NCBI GenBank assembly: GCA_019635315.1
Contig: JAHBZT010000011.1
Coordinates: forward strand, 1 to 42,618
Reading direction: 5' to 3'
Length of the DNA: 42,618 nt
Source: Rubrivivax sp.
Lineage (GTDB): Bacteria; Pseudomonadota; Gammaproteobacteria; Burkholderiales; Burkholderiaceae_C
A model generated the notes under the pieces. It was given only the letters and a program-made list of their open reading frames with translations, was not told where the DNA came from and made no database searches. Position numbers and translations under genes: made by a program. The stretch's first letter is position 1, and every line of letters starts with the position of its first letter. This document shows, one piece after another, positions 8,579 to 17,109 of the stretch.

Positions 8579-9229
8579 TCAGCCGCGCTCGTCCCGCTGC
8601 GCCCGCGGTGCGCGCTGGCGCAGCTGGCGCTCGTGGCTGTCGGCGAGCCGCCAGCGCACGACGGGCCGGCCCCGGTAGTCGGCGTACTCGCGCAGGAACA
8701 GCTCGACCGTCGCATAGGGCCCCGCGATGTGCCCGGGCCGCTTGGAGTCGGCGAAGAAGTAGTGCGCGCCGTCCTGCCGGTAGCCGGCGATCCAGTGCCG
8801 GCGCAGCGTGTGGCCGGCGATGGCGATGGGCTCGAACTCGATCATCAGGTAGCGCGCCTCGGCCTGCGGCGCGATGCGGCGCAGCATGCTCACCGCAAAG
8901 TGCGTGAGGTCCACGCACACGCCGGCGGGGTCGGCGAAGAAGGCCTCGGGCGCGTGCACCGGCGTGCGCTGCGCGGTGGCGCGCGCCGTCTCGGACAGCG
9001 CGAGCGCACGCCGCTGGTCGTATTCGAAGCGCGGGCCCAGCCAGCGGCTGAGGTCCTGCGGCGAGCGCCAGCGGACCAGCGCCTCGTCGTAGCTGGCGGG
9101 GCCGGGTTCGGCCACGGTGCGCACGCGCGCCGGGTCGGGCGCGTCCGACAGCGCCAGCAGCGTGGCCGGCGGCGTGCCGGCGCAGCCCGCGGCCAGCAGC
9201 ACCAGGCTCAGGATCAGGGTCGGGCGCAT
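8579..9229 (-). CDS. Lipoprotein with transglutaminase-like domain
   Basis: A 216-aa protein with a lipoprotein signal (LLAAGC, lipidated Cys16). The mature part has a transglutaminase-like triad: Cys105 in GVCVDLTHFA, His145 in RRHWIAGY and Asp161 in YFFADSK. This suggests a periplasmic, membrane-anchored cysteine peptidase or amidase-type domain; activity is unproven. It lies directly downstream of the GFA gene on the same strand. Confidence 0.85.
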   Translation of the reverse strand: MRPTLILSLVLLAAGCAGTPPATLLALSDAPDPARVRTVAEPGPASYDEALVRWRSPQDLSRWLGPRFEYDQRRALALSETARATAQRTPVHAPEAFFADPAGVCVDLTHFAVSMLRRIAPQAEARYLMIEFEPIAIAGHTLRRHWIAGYRQDGAHYFFADSKRPGHIAGPYATVELFLREYADYRGRPVVRWRLADSHERQLRQRAPRAQRDERG

Positions 9230-9262
9230 GGGTCCGGCGCGGCAGGGGGCCGTGGTTGCAGG

Positions 9263-9784
9263 TCAGTCCTCGCCGCGCAGCGAGGCCTGCCAGGCCTCGA
9301 TCAGCGGCAGGATCGCCTGCCGCCGCTGCAGGCTCGCGGCGGGCCAGTGCTGCTCGCGGTCGTAGTACCCGGGCACGGCGGGCGTGCCGCCCGGCAGCAC
9401 GACCCAGGGCTGCTTCGAGGCCGTGAAGATGTGGATGTCCGGCGGCAGCCGGTCGGGGTCGTCCAGCGTGCCGACGCGCACGAACTTCACGACCGGCCCG
9501 CTGCCGGCATAGTGGCTCCAGACCGCGATGCGGCAGCGCGGGCAGCGCGCGATCTTCTGGCCGAGCCCGCTGTCCGACGGCGTGTCGACGATCTCGGGCG
9601 CGAGGCCGAGGCTCTCGACACGGTCGGACTCGATCATCGCGTTGAGCGCGAACGAGCCGCCGCTCTCGCGCTGGCACCAGCGGCAGTGGCAGCAGTGCAC
9701 GAACAGCGGGCGCGTCGTCATGCGGTAGCGGACGGCGCGGCAGTCGCAGCCGCCTTCGGCGGGGAAAGCATCGGATGTCGTCAT
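9263..9784 (-). CDS. GFA family zinc-binding protein (copy 1)
   Basis: A 173-aa protein with the CENP-V/GFA fold pattern: CDC near residue 13, CCHCRWCQR at 31-39 and CPRCRIAVW in the middle. The family is named after glutathione-dependent formaldehyde-activating enzyme, but most bacterial members have unknown substrates. Start ATG at 9784 has GGAG 8 nt upstream. A second, more distant GFA gene lies at 12762-13184. Confidence 0.93.
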   Translation of the reverse strand: MTTSDAFPAEGGCDCRAVRYRMTTRPLFVHCCHCRWCQRESGGSFALNAMIESDRVESLGLAPEIVDTPSDSGLGQKIARCPRCRIAVWSHYAGSGPVVKFVRVGTLDDPDRLPPDIHIFTASKQPWVVLPGGTPAVPGYYDREQHWPAASLQRRQAILPLIEAWQASLRGED

Positions 9785-9828
9785 CGTGATCGCTCCGGGA
9801 CGTGCCGCGACTCAAGTGCAGCGGTGCA

Positions 9829-10926
9829 TCAGTCGGCGAGGCAGCGCTGCACCGCCGCCTCGTCCCACTCGATGCCCGTGCCGGGCCGGTCCGGCACCCT
9901 GGCCCGGCCGGCGCGGATCTGCATCGGCTCGGCGAGCAAGGGCGAGGCCCAGTCGACGAATTCCAGCCAGTGCCGCGTCGGCGTGGCCGCCATCAGGTGC
10001 ACGCTGACCTCGGGGAACAGGTGGGTGGACAGCGGCATGCCCGCGGCCTGCGCCAGCGCGGCGGCCTGCAGCCAGCCGCTGACGCCACCGATCTTCATCG
10101 CGTCGGGCATGCCCAGGTCGGAAGCGCCGGCGCGCAGGCTGGCCGCCATCTCCTTCGGGCCCCACCAGTTCTCGCCCATCTGGATCGGCGTCGTCGCCGC
10201 GGCGCGCAGCCGGGCGTAGCCTTCGTAGTCGTCGGCGACGCAGGGCTCCTCGATCCATTCGAGGCCCTCGCCTGCCAGCGCGCGGATGCGCTGCTCGGCT
10301 TCCGGCACGGACAGCACCTGGTTGTAGTCCGACATCAGACGGACCTTCTCGCCGATGGCGCGCCGCACGGCACGCACGACCTCCAGATCCTCGGCCAGCG
10401 TGGGATAGCCCAGCCGCACCTTGATGGCGTCGAAGCCCGGCGCCACCAGCGTCTCGGCCTCGGCCGCGGCGCGCGCGGCGCCGATCAGCCCGAGCCCGCA
10501 GCTGTTGTAGGCCGGGACCTCGCCCACCTCGGCGCCGAGCACCCGGGCCAGCGGCTGCCCCAGCGCGCGTGCCAGTGCGTCCCAGGCCGCCATGTCGATG
10601 CCGGCCAGCGCCATGCCGACCACGCCCTTGCTGCCCAGCAGCCGGAAGCGCGCATGCAGCGCCTGGTCGATCGCGAGCGGCGCGAGCGCCTGGCCGCGCA
10701 GCACCGGCTCCAGGTTGCGCAGCAGCGCACACACCGGCTGCAGCACCAGCGGCGTGTAGCAGAACAGGTAGGTGCGCCCGGTGACGCCCTCGGCCGTGTG
10801 CAGGTCCAGCAGCGCCAGCGGCGCGACGGCGATGGTGCCGCTGCTCGTCTGCAGCGGGATGCGCATCGGCACGTGCACCGCGCGCACGTCCAGACCGCTG
10901 ATCGTCAAGGCCGGGGTCGACGACAT
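9829..10926 (-). CDS. Mandelate racemase-like enolase superfamily enzyme
   Basis: A 365-aa protein aligning along its whole length with Pseudomonas mandelate racemase as I recall that sequence. Metal ligands are Asp200, Glu226 and Glu252; the Asp275/His302 dyad and Glu322 are all present. The first catalytic Lys is kept (Lys169), but the second position of the KxK motif is Arg171. The loop before the barrel has Ser29 where the racemase has a pocket valine. Alpha-proton abstraction from a carboxylate is expected; whether the product is an epimer or a dehydrated acid is open. GGAG lies 7 nt before ATG 10926. Confidence 0.93.
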   Translation of the reverse strand: MSSTPALTISGLDVRAVHVPMRIPLQTSSGTIAVAPLALLDLHTAEGVTGRTYLFCYTPLVLQPVCALLRNLEPVLRGQALAPLAIDQALHARFRLLGSKGVVGMALAGIDMAAWDALARALGQPLARVLGAEVGEVPAYNSCGLGLIGAARAAAEAETLVAPGFDAIKVRLGYPTLAEDLEVVRAVRRAIGEKVRLMSDYNQVLSVPEAEQRIRALAGEGLEWIEEPCVADDYEGYARLRAAATTPIQMGENWWGPKEMAASLRAGASDLGMPDAMKIGGVSGWLQAAALAQAAGMPLSTHLFPEVSVHLMAATPTRHWLEFVDWASPLLAEPMQIRAGRARVPDRPGTGIEWDEAAVQRCLAD

Positions 10927-11159
10927 GGGCAGGCTCCACGGTCGGTGTCGGGGCCGCGATTCTGCGCCCGCCGGCGGTCGTCTGGCCAGCCGCGCCGACG
11001 CCCCCCGCAGCGGCGGGATGGGGGCCGGCGCGTGTCACACATTCGGCCTGCGAAGCGGGCAGTCGTTCACGCCGGAGTGTTGCGCCACCCCTCGCTTCGG
11101 GCGCTGCCGCGGCGGGGGCGGCTGGTGAAGATGACCGCATCCACTTCGGAGTTGTCACC

Positions 11160-11411
11160 ATGGATGCCCAAGCCGCCAACGACCCCTTCGTGCGCCCCGC
11201 CCGCGACGCGATCGAACCGATCGCCTTCGACGACGCGCCGATCCAGGTGCCCAAGGGCCACATCGGGCCGGTGCTGCTGTCGGCCACCGGCCGCACCGTG
11301 TGGTGGACCGGACGCGTGGCGATCGGCCTGCGCTACCAGCCGCCGCCGCGCAACGACGCGCCGGGCCAGTCCGCGCTGTGGGTGCAGGACCTGCTGCTGA
11401 AGTGCGGCTGA
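11160..11411 (+). CDS. Small hypothetical protein
   Basis: An 83-aa protein, one of few plus-strand genes in this part. ATG 11160 has GGAG 8 nt upstream. The sequence looks like a small beta-rich globular protein (VPKGHIGPVLLSATGRTVWW, then VAIGLRYQPPP) without signal peptide or membrane segment. I do not recognise a family. The good ribosome binding site and natural-looking composition support a real gene. Confidence 0.7.
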   Translation: MDAQAANDPFVRPARDAIEPIAFDDAPIQVPKGHIGPVLLSATGRTVWWTGRVAIGLRYQPPPRNDAPGQSALWVQDLLLKCG

Positions 11412-11436
11412 AGACGCCACAGCCCTCGGCCGTGGC

Positions 11437-11919
11437 CTACGCCCCGCTGCGCAGCGCCCCGGCCAGGCGCGCCGGCGGGCGCGCGCGCAGCACCTCGCGC
11501 GTGCCCCACAGCGGCAGCGCGAACAGCAGCAGGAAGCCGGCATTCAGCACCGCGTTGGGCCAGTGGCCCGACCACAGCGAGTAGGCCGTGTCCGGCACGA
11601 ACCACGCCGCCAGCGACGCCGCGACGAGTTGCCAGCCCGCACGCTCGCCGCGCGCCAGCAGCAGGCGAACGACCTGGAACAGCGCGATGCCCCAGCCGAC
11701 CATCACGCCGCCGATCACGGCGTGCGCCAGGCCGATGTAGCGCACCGCGTCCGCGCCGAAGGCGTCGATGCGCCCCGGCGCGGCATACAGCAGCCACGCG
11801 AAGCCCTGCCGCGCCAGCCCCGGCGCCAGCACCAGCACGAGCCCGAAGGCGATGACGCCGATGCAGGCGGCGAGCAGCCAGCGGATCCAGAAGCCGGAAG
11901 GTGCAGGGTTCGTGTCCAT
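11437..11919 (-). CDS. Hypothetical four-helix membrane protein
   Basis: A 160-aa protein with about four hydrophobic helices: near 10-34, 60-85, 97-115 and 122-140. A GWGIALFQ motif and DTAYSLWSGHWPNAVLNAGF are the most conserved-looking stretches. No family is assigned. Start ATG is at 11919. Confidence 0.8.
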   Translation of the reverse strand: MDTNPAPSGFWIRWLLAACIGVIAFGLVLVLAPGLARQGFAWLLYAAPGRIDAFGADAVRYIGLAHAVIGGVMVGWGIALFQVVRLLLARGERAGWQLVAASLAAWFVPDTAYSLWSGHWPNAVLNAGFLLLFALPLWGTREVLRARPPARLAGALRSGA

Positions 11920-12014
11920 CGCCGTTGCGGGTCGGGTTGCGATGGCGCCGATTCTGCGAGGCGCGCCGCCCGCACGCGATGACCTGCGAGGTCATCGCCG
12001 CGTGAAGTCGCGCC

Positions 12015-12650
12015 TCAAGCCGGCGGCGCGCGCCGGCGACGGCTTCGCACGACGACCAGCGGCAGGCCCAGCAGCACCAGCGCCAGCGCGCGCGGCTCCG
12101 GAATCATGGCGCTCAGCTCGACCGCATCCAGCAGCGTGTCGTAGCCGCCGGCGACGCCGGTGGCGGTGAAGGTCAGCGTGTAGGGGCCGGCCAGCAGGCC
12201 CAGGTCACGCTGCTGGCGCTCCCAGGTGCCGGCATTGGCGGCGTCGGCATCGACCGCGAGCACGAGGCCCAGCGCGGCGTCGCGCAGTTCCACGCGGTAC
12301 GGCGACACGTTGGCCTGCGGGTGGGCATTCTCGTGCCACGACAGCCGGTAGGTGCCGGTGCCCGCCACCTCGAAGGTCTGCGTCAGCGAGCGCACGGCGG
12401 CATTGCCGATGTCCACGAACTGGCTGCCCGCATGGGCCGTCGGCCAGGGCACGCCGCTCGGCGGGTCGACGACGACGCCGTTGAAGACGAAGCCGGCCGG
12501 CCCCAGCCAGGCCCAGCCGGTGGGCGTCACGGGCTGGTAGCTGTCGGCCGGCACGGCCGGCGCTTCGAAGCTGCCGTTCTGGACCGCCGCGGCGGCCCAG
12601 GGCAGGGACAGCAGCAGCGTCGAGACTCCGACGAGAACGCGCAGCGTCAT
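12015..12650 (-). CDS. PEP-CTERM sorting domain protein
   Basis: A 211-aa exported protein. The signal peptide (VLVGVSTLLLSLPWAAAA) is followed by VQNGSFEAP, a start typical of DUF642-like beta-sandwich extracellular proteins. The C terminus is a classic PEP-CTERM tail: PEP at 184-186, a hydrophobic helix and an RSRRRR basic end. Such tails are cut by exosortase, and the proteins usually reach the surface or exopolysaccharide matrix. No exosortase lies in the window. AGGAGG precedes ATG 12650. Confidence 0.92.
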   Translation of the reverse strand: MTLRVLVGVSTLLLSLPWAAAAVQNGSFEAPAVPADSYQPVTPTGWAWLGPAGFVFNGVVVDPPSGVPWPTAHAGSQFVDIGNAAVRSLTQTFEVAGTGTYRLSWHENAHPQANVSPYRVELRDAALGLVLAVDADAANAGTWERQQRDLGLLAGPYTLTFTATGVAGGYDTLLDAVELSAMIPEPRALALVLLGLPLVVVRSRRRRAPPA

Positions 12651-12761
12651 GGTCGCCTCCTGGGTCGAGCGCGATCAGTGTGCGCTTCGGCCAGACGCGA
12701 GACAACGGCGGCACTAGGGGGATGCGGCGTGCCCGGCCCGCGGCGGCACGCCGCTGCCGCG

Positions 12762-13184
12762 TCAGCGCTCGCGCTGCGGCAGCCCGTCGGCGAGCGTGTA
12801 GTAGTCGCCCTTCTCGGCGACGAAGATGTGGCGCTCCAGCGCCACGCCGGTGGCGCCGTCGATGGCGCCCAGCGCCACCGAGGTCCAGTCGCGGTGCACC
12901 GGCTCCCAGAACAGCCAGCTGCCGCAGCGGCTGCAGAAGCCGCGCCGCACCTTGGGCGACGACGCATACCAGGTCAGGTGCTCGGCGCCGGCGATCGTCA
13001 CCGCCGCCTTCGGCAGGTTGGCCGATGCGAAGAAGTGGCCGGACTGCTTGCGGCACTGCACGCAGTGGCAGGCGGTGGCCTCGGTGGGACGCTGCGCCAG
13101 CGTGAAGCGCACGCTGCCGCATTGGCAGGAACCGTGGAGCGGGGTCATGTTCGGGCTCATCGTCGGGTACATGCTCGGACTCAT
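12762..13184 (-). CDS. GFA family zinc-binding protein (copy 2)
   Basis: A 140-aa CENP-V/GFA domain protein with CQCG, ACHCVQCRKQSG and CSRCGSW cysteine motifs in order, and a terminal EKGDYYTLADGLPQ. The N terminus is unusual: four in-frame ATGs at 13184, 13172, 13160 and 13148 lie in a 12-bp repeat (M-x-P-x four times). GGAAG 7 nt before 13184, plus overlap of that ATG with the TGA of the upstream ORF, favours the longest form. The conserved domain begins only after the fourth ATG. Confidence 0.9.
   Translation of the reverse strand: MSPSMYPTMSPNMTPLHGSCQCGSVRFTLAQRPTEATACHCVQCRKQSGHFFASANLPKAAVTIAGAEHLTWYASSPKVRRGFCSRCGSWLFWEPVHRDWTSVALGAIDGATGVALERHIFVAEKGDYYTLADGLPQRER
13137..13184 (-). 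repeat. Four tandem 12-bp units, each starting with ATG
   Basis: On the minus strand four 12-nt units follow one another, each of form ATG-NNN-CCG-NNN, encoding Met-x-Pro-x. All four ATGs are in frame with the GFA gene, so each could serve as start codon. Gain or loss of a unit would keep the frame. Confidence 0.85.
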
Positions 13185-13579
13185 CGTCGGTCTTCCGGAC
13201 GGGCTCCCGGGGGGCGCCCCGGGCACGAGGCGCGGCGCGGGCCAAGCTGGGATCGCGCGCGCGGGCCGACGGCGTAGAAGTGCACCCACTCGCAGGCCAG
13301 GTAGACGAACGGGTGGCCGGTCGCGACCGACGCCGCCGACAGCAGCTCGATCGCCGTGCGCGGCGGCGTGGCCAGATGGCGCGCCAGCGCCACCAGCAGC
13401 CAGACCGTGCAGGCGGCCAGAGCCAGGTCGGTGCCGCCGGCGGCCGGCACGGCTGCCACCCGGTGACGCCGGCTGAACCACCGGCGGCCGGCGAGCAGGT
13501 CGCGCGGCAGCTGCACCAGCCGCTAGACCGCCATCGCCAGCACTGCCGGCAGCAGCAGCAGCATCACGACGGTGAGCAT
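13181..13579 (-). pseudogene. Small membrane protein ORF interrupted by in-frame amber codon
   Basis: From ATG 13579 an 18-codon stretch encodes a hydrophobic helix (MLTVVMLLLLPAVLAMAV), then TAG at 13523-13525, then the same frame continues open for about 113 codons to TGA at 13181. The downstream part has a further hydrophobic helix (LALAACTVWLLVALA) and VYLACEWVHFYAVG. A GTG at 13516 could restart translation. One base change would give a single protein of about 132 residues. The final TGA overlaps the GFA start (ATGA). I cannot exclude that only the 111-codon GTG ORF is real or that none is. Confidence 0.4.
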
Positions 13580-13623
13580 GGCCGGTTCGGGCGCGGGTTG
13601 CCGTCGCTGCGCGACCGCCCGCC

Positions 13624-14187
13624 TCAGACGCGCAGCAGGCCGCGAAACCCGCGCGCCGCATAGTAGGACTGCGCGCCGTTGTGGTAGACGAAGACGCGGC
13701 CGTAGCGGCAGTCCCCGAACAGCGCGCCGCCCAGCGCACGCACGTCCGCGGGGGTCGCGATCCAGCTCGAGGTCTTCGTGTCGAAGCGGCCCAGCTGCTG
13801 CAGCGCGCGGTACTGCGCCTCGTCCAGCAGCTCGACACCCATCGCCGCCGCGGCCTGCACGGCACTGCCGGCGGGCCGGTGCTCCTTGCGCGCCTGCAGC
13901 GCGGCCTCGTCGTAGCACAGGCTGCGACGACCGACGGGGCTCTCGGCGGCACAGTCGCAGAACAGCCACTCGCCGGAAGCGGCGTCCTGGCCGATCACGT
14001 CCGGCTCGCCGCCGGAAGCCTCCATCGCCTGCAGCGAGCGCAGCGCCTGCGGGCGCGCCGCCAGCCGGGCCAGCCCCTGGGGCCAGGCCAGCCCCTCGTG
14101 GCGCTGCGGATGGCGTTCGAAGCGGGCCTGCAGCGTGCGCAGCAGCGCGTCGTGCGGCGATGCCTTCACGGGCCGTGGCCGGGCCAT
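13624..14187 (-). CDS. DUF4256 protein
   Basis: A 187-aa cytosolic protein matching the DUF4256 pattern nearly throughout: RFERHPQRHEGL at the start, MEASGGEPDVIG, CAAESPVGRRSLCYD, MGVELLDEAQYRALQ, FDTKTSSWIATP, RALGGALFGD and the C-terminal VFVYHNGAQSYYAARGFRG. No biochemical function is known for the family. Start ATG is at 14187. Confidence 0.93.
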   Translation of the reverse strand: MARPRPVKASPHDALLRTLQARFERHPQRHEGLAWPQGLARLAARPQALRSLQAMEASGGEPDVIGQDAASGEWLFCDCAAESPVGRRSLCYDEAALQARKEHRPAGSAVQAAAAMGVELLDEAQYRALQQLGRFDTKTSSWIATPADVRALGGALFGDCRYGRVFVYHNGAQSYYAARGFRGLLRV

Positions 14188-14199
14188 GGCCGGCGACGC

Positions 14200-14598
14200 T
14201 CAGCCGGGCCGCTGCGCCGCCGCCAGCATCGCGGCCATGCGCTCGTGGATCAGCTGGATCGCCTTCAGCGGGCGCACCATGACCTTGAACTCGACGATGC
14301 GGCCGGCCTCGTTCCACTTGACGATGTCGACGCCGTTGACCAGCGTGCCGTCTATCGTGGTCTCGAATTCCAGCATCGCGTCCGACGCGCCGCGGATCTC
14401 GCGCACGTAGCGGAAGCTCGGGTTCAGGAAGACCTGCAGCGCGGCGCCCAGGTAGGCCTTCGCGAGCGCCTTGCCGCGCTGCGGCGTGTGCACGATGGGC
14501 GAGACGAAGACCGCCTCGTCGGCCAGCAGCGCGTCCAGGCCGGCCGAGTCCTGCGCGTGCACCAGCCGGTGCCAGGCGTCGATGGGATGGGGATTCAT
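14200..14598 (-). CDS. NTF2-like / SnoaL-type protein
   Basis: A 132-aa protein with a cone-shaped NTF2-like fold pattern: helix with WHRLVHAQDSAGLDALLADE, then VFVSPIVHTPQRGKA, and beta strands FRYVREIRG and MLEFETTIDGTLVNGVDIVKWNEAGRI. Relatives bind small hydrophobic molecules or catalyse simple isomerisations; none can be chosen here. It ends 12 bp from the DUF4256 start, so the genes are probably co-transcribed. Confidence 0.9.
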   Translation of the reverse strand: MNPHPIDAWHRLVHAQDSAGLDALLADEAVFVSPIVHTPQRGKALAKAYLGAALQVFLNPSFRYVREIRGASDAMLEFETTIDGTLVNGVDIVKWNEAGRIVEFKVMVRPLKAIQLIHERMAAMLAAAQRPG

Positions 14599-14607
14599 GC
14601 CGCCCCG

Positions 14608-14886
14608 TCAGTCGAACAGGCCGACGGCCAGCTCGGCCCAGACGGTGGCCAGCGCCAGCGCGACCAGCATGCCCGCCACGACGCGCTGCCGCGCCGTGCG
14701 CAGGCGGCGCGCGACCAGCACCCAGGTCATGCCGGCGCCGAAGATCAACGCGGCGGCAGCGACGAAGTCGCCGGCGGTCCACGCCACCTCGCCCGTGAGC
14801 TGCATCGCCACCAGCGGCACCAGCAACAGCAACGCGGTGACGGTCGCGACACGGGCGGCGACACGGGGAAGGGGCAGCGCGGTCAT
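14608..14886 (-). CDS. Small three-helix membrane protein
   Basis: A 92-aa hydrophobic protein with three predicted helices (near 13-30, 38-57 and 68-88), the last before ELAVGLFD. I choose ATG 14886 because GAGGAG lies 5 nt upstream; the longer ORF to 14922 has no such site. Family unknown. Its 3' end is 9 bp from the NTF2-like gene start. Confidence 0.8.
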   Translation of the reverse strand: MTALPLPRVAARVATVTALLLLVPLVAMQLTGEVAWTAGDFVAAAALIFGAGMTWVLVARRLRTARQRVVAGMLVALALATVWAELAVGLFD

Positions 14887-14932
14887 GGGGACTCCTCGGT
14901 CCATGGGCGCCCTCGGGCGCAAGGCGGGCAGC

Positions 14933-15313
14933 TTAACCGCTGTCCGGCCGCGCAGGCGCCTGGGCGCGCAGGATCTTCTCCATCGCCCTGCCCTTGGCCA
15001 GCTCGTCGACCAGCTTGTCCAGGATGCGGATCTCGCGCATCAGCGGGTCCGCCACCTCCTCCACGCGCACGCCGCAGACGACGCCGGTGACGAGCGTGCG
15101 GTTCGGGTTGGGCGCCGGCGCCTCGGCAAAGAAGGTCGCGAAGTCGACCCCGCGCTCGAGCTGGCGCGCCAGGTCGGTGGCGCCATAGCCGGTGAGCCAG
15201 CACAGGACGCGGTCGACCTCGGCCGCCGTGCGGCCCTTGCGCTGCGCCTTCTGGACGTACAGCGGGTAGACCGACGCGAAGCGGGTCGTGAAGATGCGGT
15301 GTGCGCTGCTCAT
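14933..15313 (-). CDS. DUF2200 protein
   Basis: A 126-aa protein matching DUF2200 closely: [52 protein letters not shown] and [19 protein letters not shown]. No function is known. It starts at ATG 15313 and precedes the small membrane protein on the same strand. Confidence 0.93.
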   Translation of the reverse strand: MSSAHRIFTTRFASVYPLYVQKAQRKGRTAAEVDRVLCWLTGYGATDLARQLERGVDFATFFAEAPAPNPNRTLVTGVVCGVRVEEVADPLMREIRILDKLVDELAKGRAMEKILRAQAPARPDSG

Positions 15314-15356
15314 CGCTGCAAGGGGAATCGGGGCTCGCGGGGTGCGCGCGCAGCGC

Positions 15357-15836
15357 TCAGGGCGCGGCCGCGCGCTCGCCGGCCTGCGAATGCCCGATCA
15401 GCACGGTAGCCGAGGCGGGCTGCACGAAGAGGTAGGCAAACTCCCAGGCGTAGCGTTCGCGCTCGTACAGGGCCTGGGTCTGGGTCAGCCAGAACTCGTG
15501 CACCTGCACCGCCGAGCGCATGCAGCGGGCGACCTGCCGTGACAGCTCGCGCGCCAGGTCGCGCACGCCGCGGCCGCCGGCCGGTGCGGCGGCGCCGATC
15601 AGGAAGCCGGGCTCGCCGGCGAAGCTGTCGTGCAGCTGCCGCAGCACCTGGGCCGGCTCGACGGGCTGGAGGTGCAAGGGCGGCTCGGCGAGGGCCAGCG
15701 CCGCGGCGACCAGTTCGGCCGGGCGCTGCCCGGGCCGGCGGGCGGTGTCGACGACGCGGATCGTGATGTCGAAGCCCGGCGCGTCCGCACGCAGCGCGGC
15801 TTCCAGCGCCCGTGCGAGGTCCGGCGAGATCGTCAT
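15357..15836 (-). CDS. Hypothetical cytosolic protein
   Basis: A 159-aa protein with no signal peptide. An N-terminal helical part ([19 protein letters not shown]) precedes a mixed region with [12 protein letters not shown], an amphipathic helix with [15 protein letters not shown] and a C-terminal strand pair ([19 protein letters not shown]). I do not recognise the family. ATG 15836 follows a GAGGGG-type ribosome binding site. Confidence 0.72.
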   Translation of the reverse strand: MTISPDLARALEAALRADAPGFDITIRVVDTARRPGQRPAELVAAALALAEPPLHLQPVEPAQVLRQLHDSFAGEPGFLIGAAAPAGGRGVRDLARELSRQVARCMRSAVQVHEFWLTQTQALYERERYAWEFAYLFVQPASATVLIGHSQAGERAAAP

Positions 15837-16022
15837 GCGAGGCCCCTCGTTGCGATGGCCGCCACCCGCGCCTGCACGCCTGCTGCGCGCGGCCCCTGCC
15901 GGAACCGGCGCCCGGCGCGCGCGGGCCAGGGGCCGCATCATGCCCGACCGGCCCCGCCCGGGAGCCTGCGCGGCACGGATCCAGCCCCGCGGATTTCTGC
16001 CGCGCAGGCTCCTAACGCGCTC

Positions 16023-17006
16023 CTACCGCGCGCCCAGCGCGGCCCGCGTAGACGGCGCCGACAGGAACCGCGCCAGTGCCTGCGCAAACCCGGCGTCCAG
16101 CGGCCGCGCCGGGTCGCCGTAGGACGCGAGCTGCTCGCGCGGGTCCGGCGGCACGGTCTTCAGGACATGGTTCATGCCGTCCGCGATCTCCAGCCGGCAG
16201 GCCGGGTTGGCGGTCTGCAGCGCGCGTGCATCGGCCACGCCGACCTGGAGGTCGGTGCCGCCCTGGACCACCAGGCAGGGCATGCGCAGCGCGGCGATCG
16301 CCTCGGCCGGCGAATGCCGGAACCAGGAGACGAGATACGGCTGCACGCTGGGGCGGTACAGCACCATCAGCGCCGCCGGCACGTCGTCGACGGTGCGGCC
16401 GGCCTCCAGCGCGCCCAGGATCTCGTCGCTGCGCGCCGCCAGGTCGGGCGGCAGGCGCCCCTGGAGCTGGCGGCGCAGCAGGTCGGCCGCCTTCGTGGCC
16501 GGTCCGGCCACCGAGACGAAGGCCGCCGCCGGGCTGCGCTGCGCCGCCAGCATGCCGATCAGCGAGCCTTCGCTGTGCCCGAGCACGGCCACACCGGTGA
16601 AGCGCGGGTCGCGCGCGAGCTGGCCGACCCAGGCCGCGGCGTCGTCCACGTAGTGGTCGAAGCGCAGTTCGGACTCGGCGCGCGCCGCCGCGCTGCTGGC
16701 CGCGACGCCGCGCTTGTCGTAGCGCACCGACGCGAGCCCCAGGTCGGCCAGCGCGGCCGCGAGCATCTTCAGGCTGTCGTTGCGGCCGGCGGCCAGGGGT
16801 GTGTTGCCGTCGCGGTCGGTGGGGCCCGAGCCCGCGATCACGAGCACGACCGGGACCCTGGCCGCGCCGGGCGGCAGCGTCAGCGTGCCGCGCAGGGTGC
16901 CGGTCGGTGTCGCCAGGTCGATGGCCTGCTCGGCCGCCTGCGCGGCCGCGAAGGACGGCGAGGCGGTCGCGACGACGGCGGCCAGGAAGAGGGCAAGACG
17001 GATCAT
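16023..17006 (-). CDS. Secreted alpha/beta hydrolase
   Basis: A 327-aa protein with a signal peptide (MIRLALFLAAVVATASPSFAAAQA). The hydrolase core shows VVLVIAGSGPTDRDGN (oxyanion region), the nucleophile elbow GHSEGSLIG, an acid in QGGTDLQV and a catalytic His in DGMNHVLK. It resembles the YtmA/dipeptidyl-peptidase-like hydrolases often annotated as lysophospholipase or alpha/beta fold. Substrate unknown; periplasmic. ATG 17006 chosen as the start of the signal peptide. Confidence 0.9.
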   Translation of the reverse strand: MIRLALFLAAVVATASPSFAAAQAAEQAIDLATPTGTLRGTLTLPPGAARVPVVLVIAGSGPTDRDGNTPLAAGRNDSLKMLAAALADLGLASVRYDKRGVAASSAAARAESELRFDHYVDDAAAWVGQLARDPRFTGVAVLGHSEGSLIGMLAAQRSPAAAFVSVAGPATKAADLLRRQLQGRLPPDLAARSDEILGALEAGRTVDDVPAALMVLYRPSVQPYLVSWFRHSPAEAIAALRMPCLVVQGGTDLQVGVADARALQTANPACRLEIADGMNHVLKTVPPDPREQLASYGDPARPLDAGFAQALARFLSAPSTRAALGAR

Positions 17007-17109
17007 CGGCGAGGTTCGTGGGTGGGTTGGCCGGCGCGGCCGGCGGGTGTTGCGGGGCCACTGCGAGGCCGCCGTTGCTGCCCGACGAGCGGCGCCCCGG
17101 CGGCCATCT

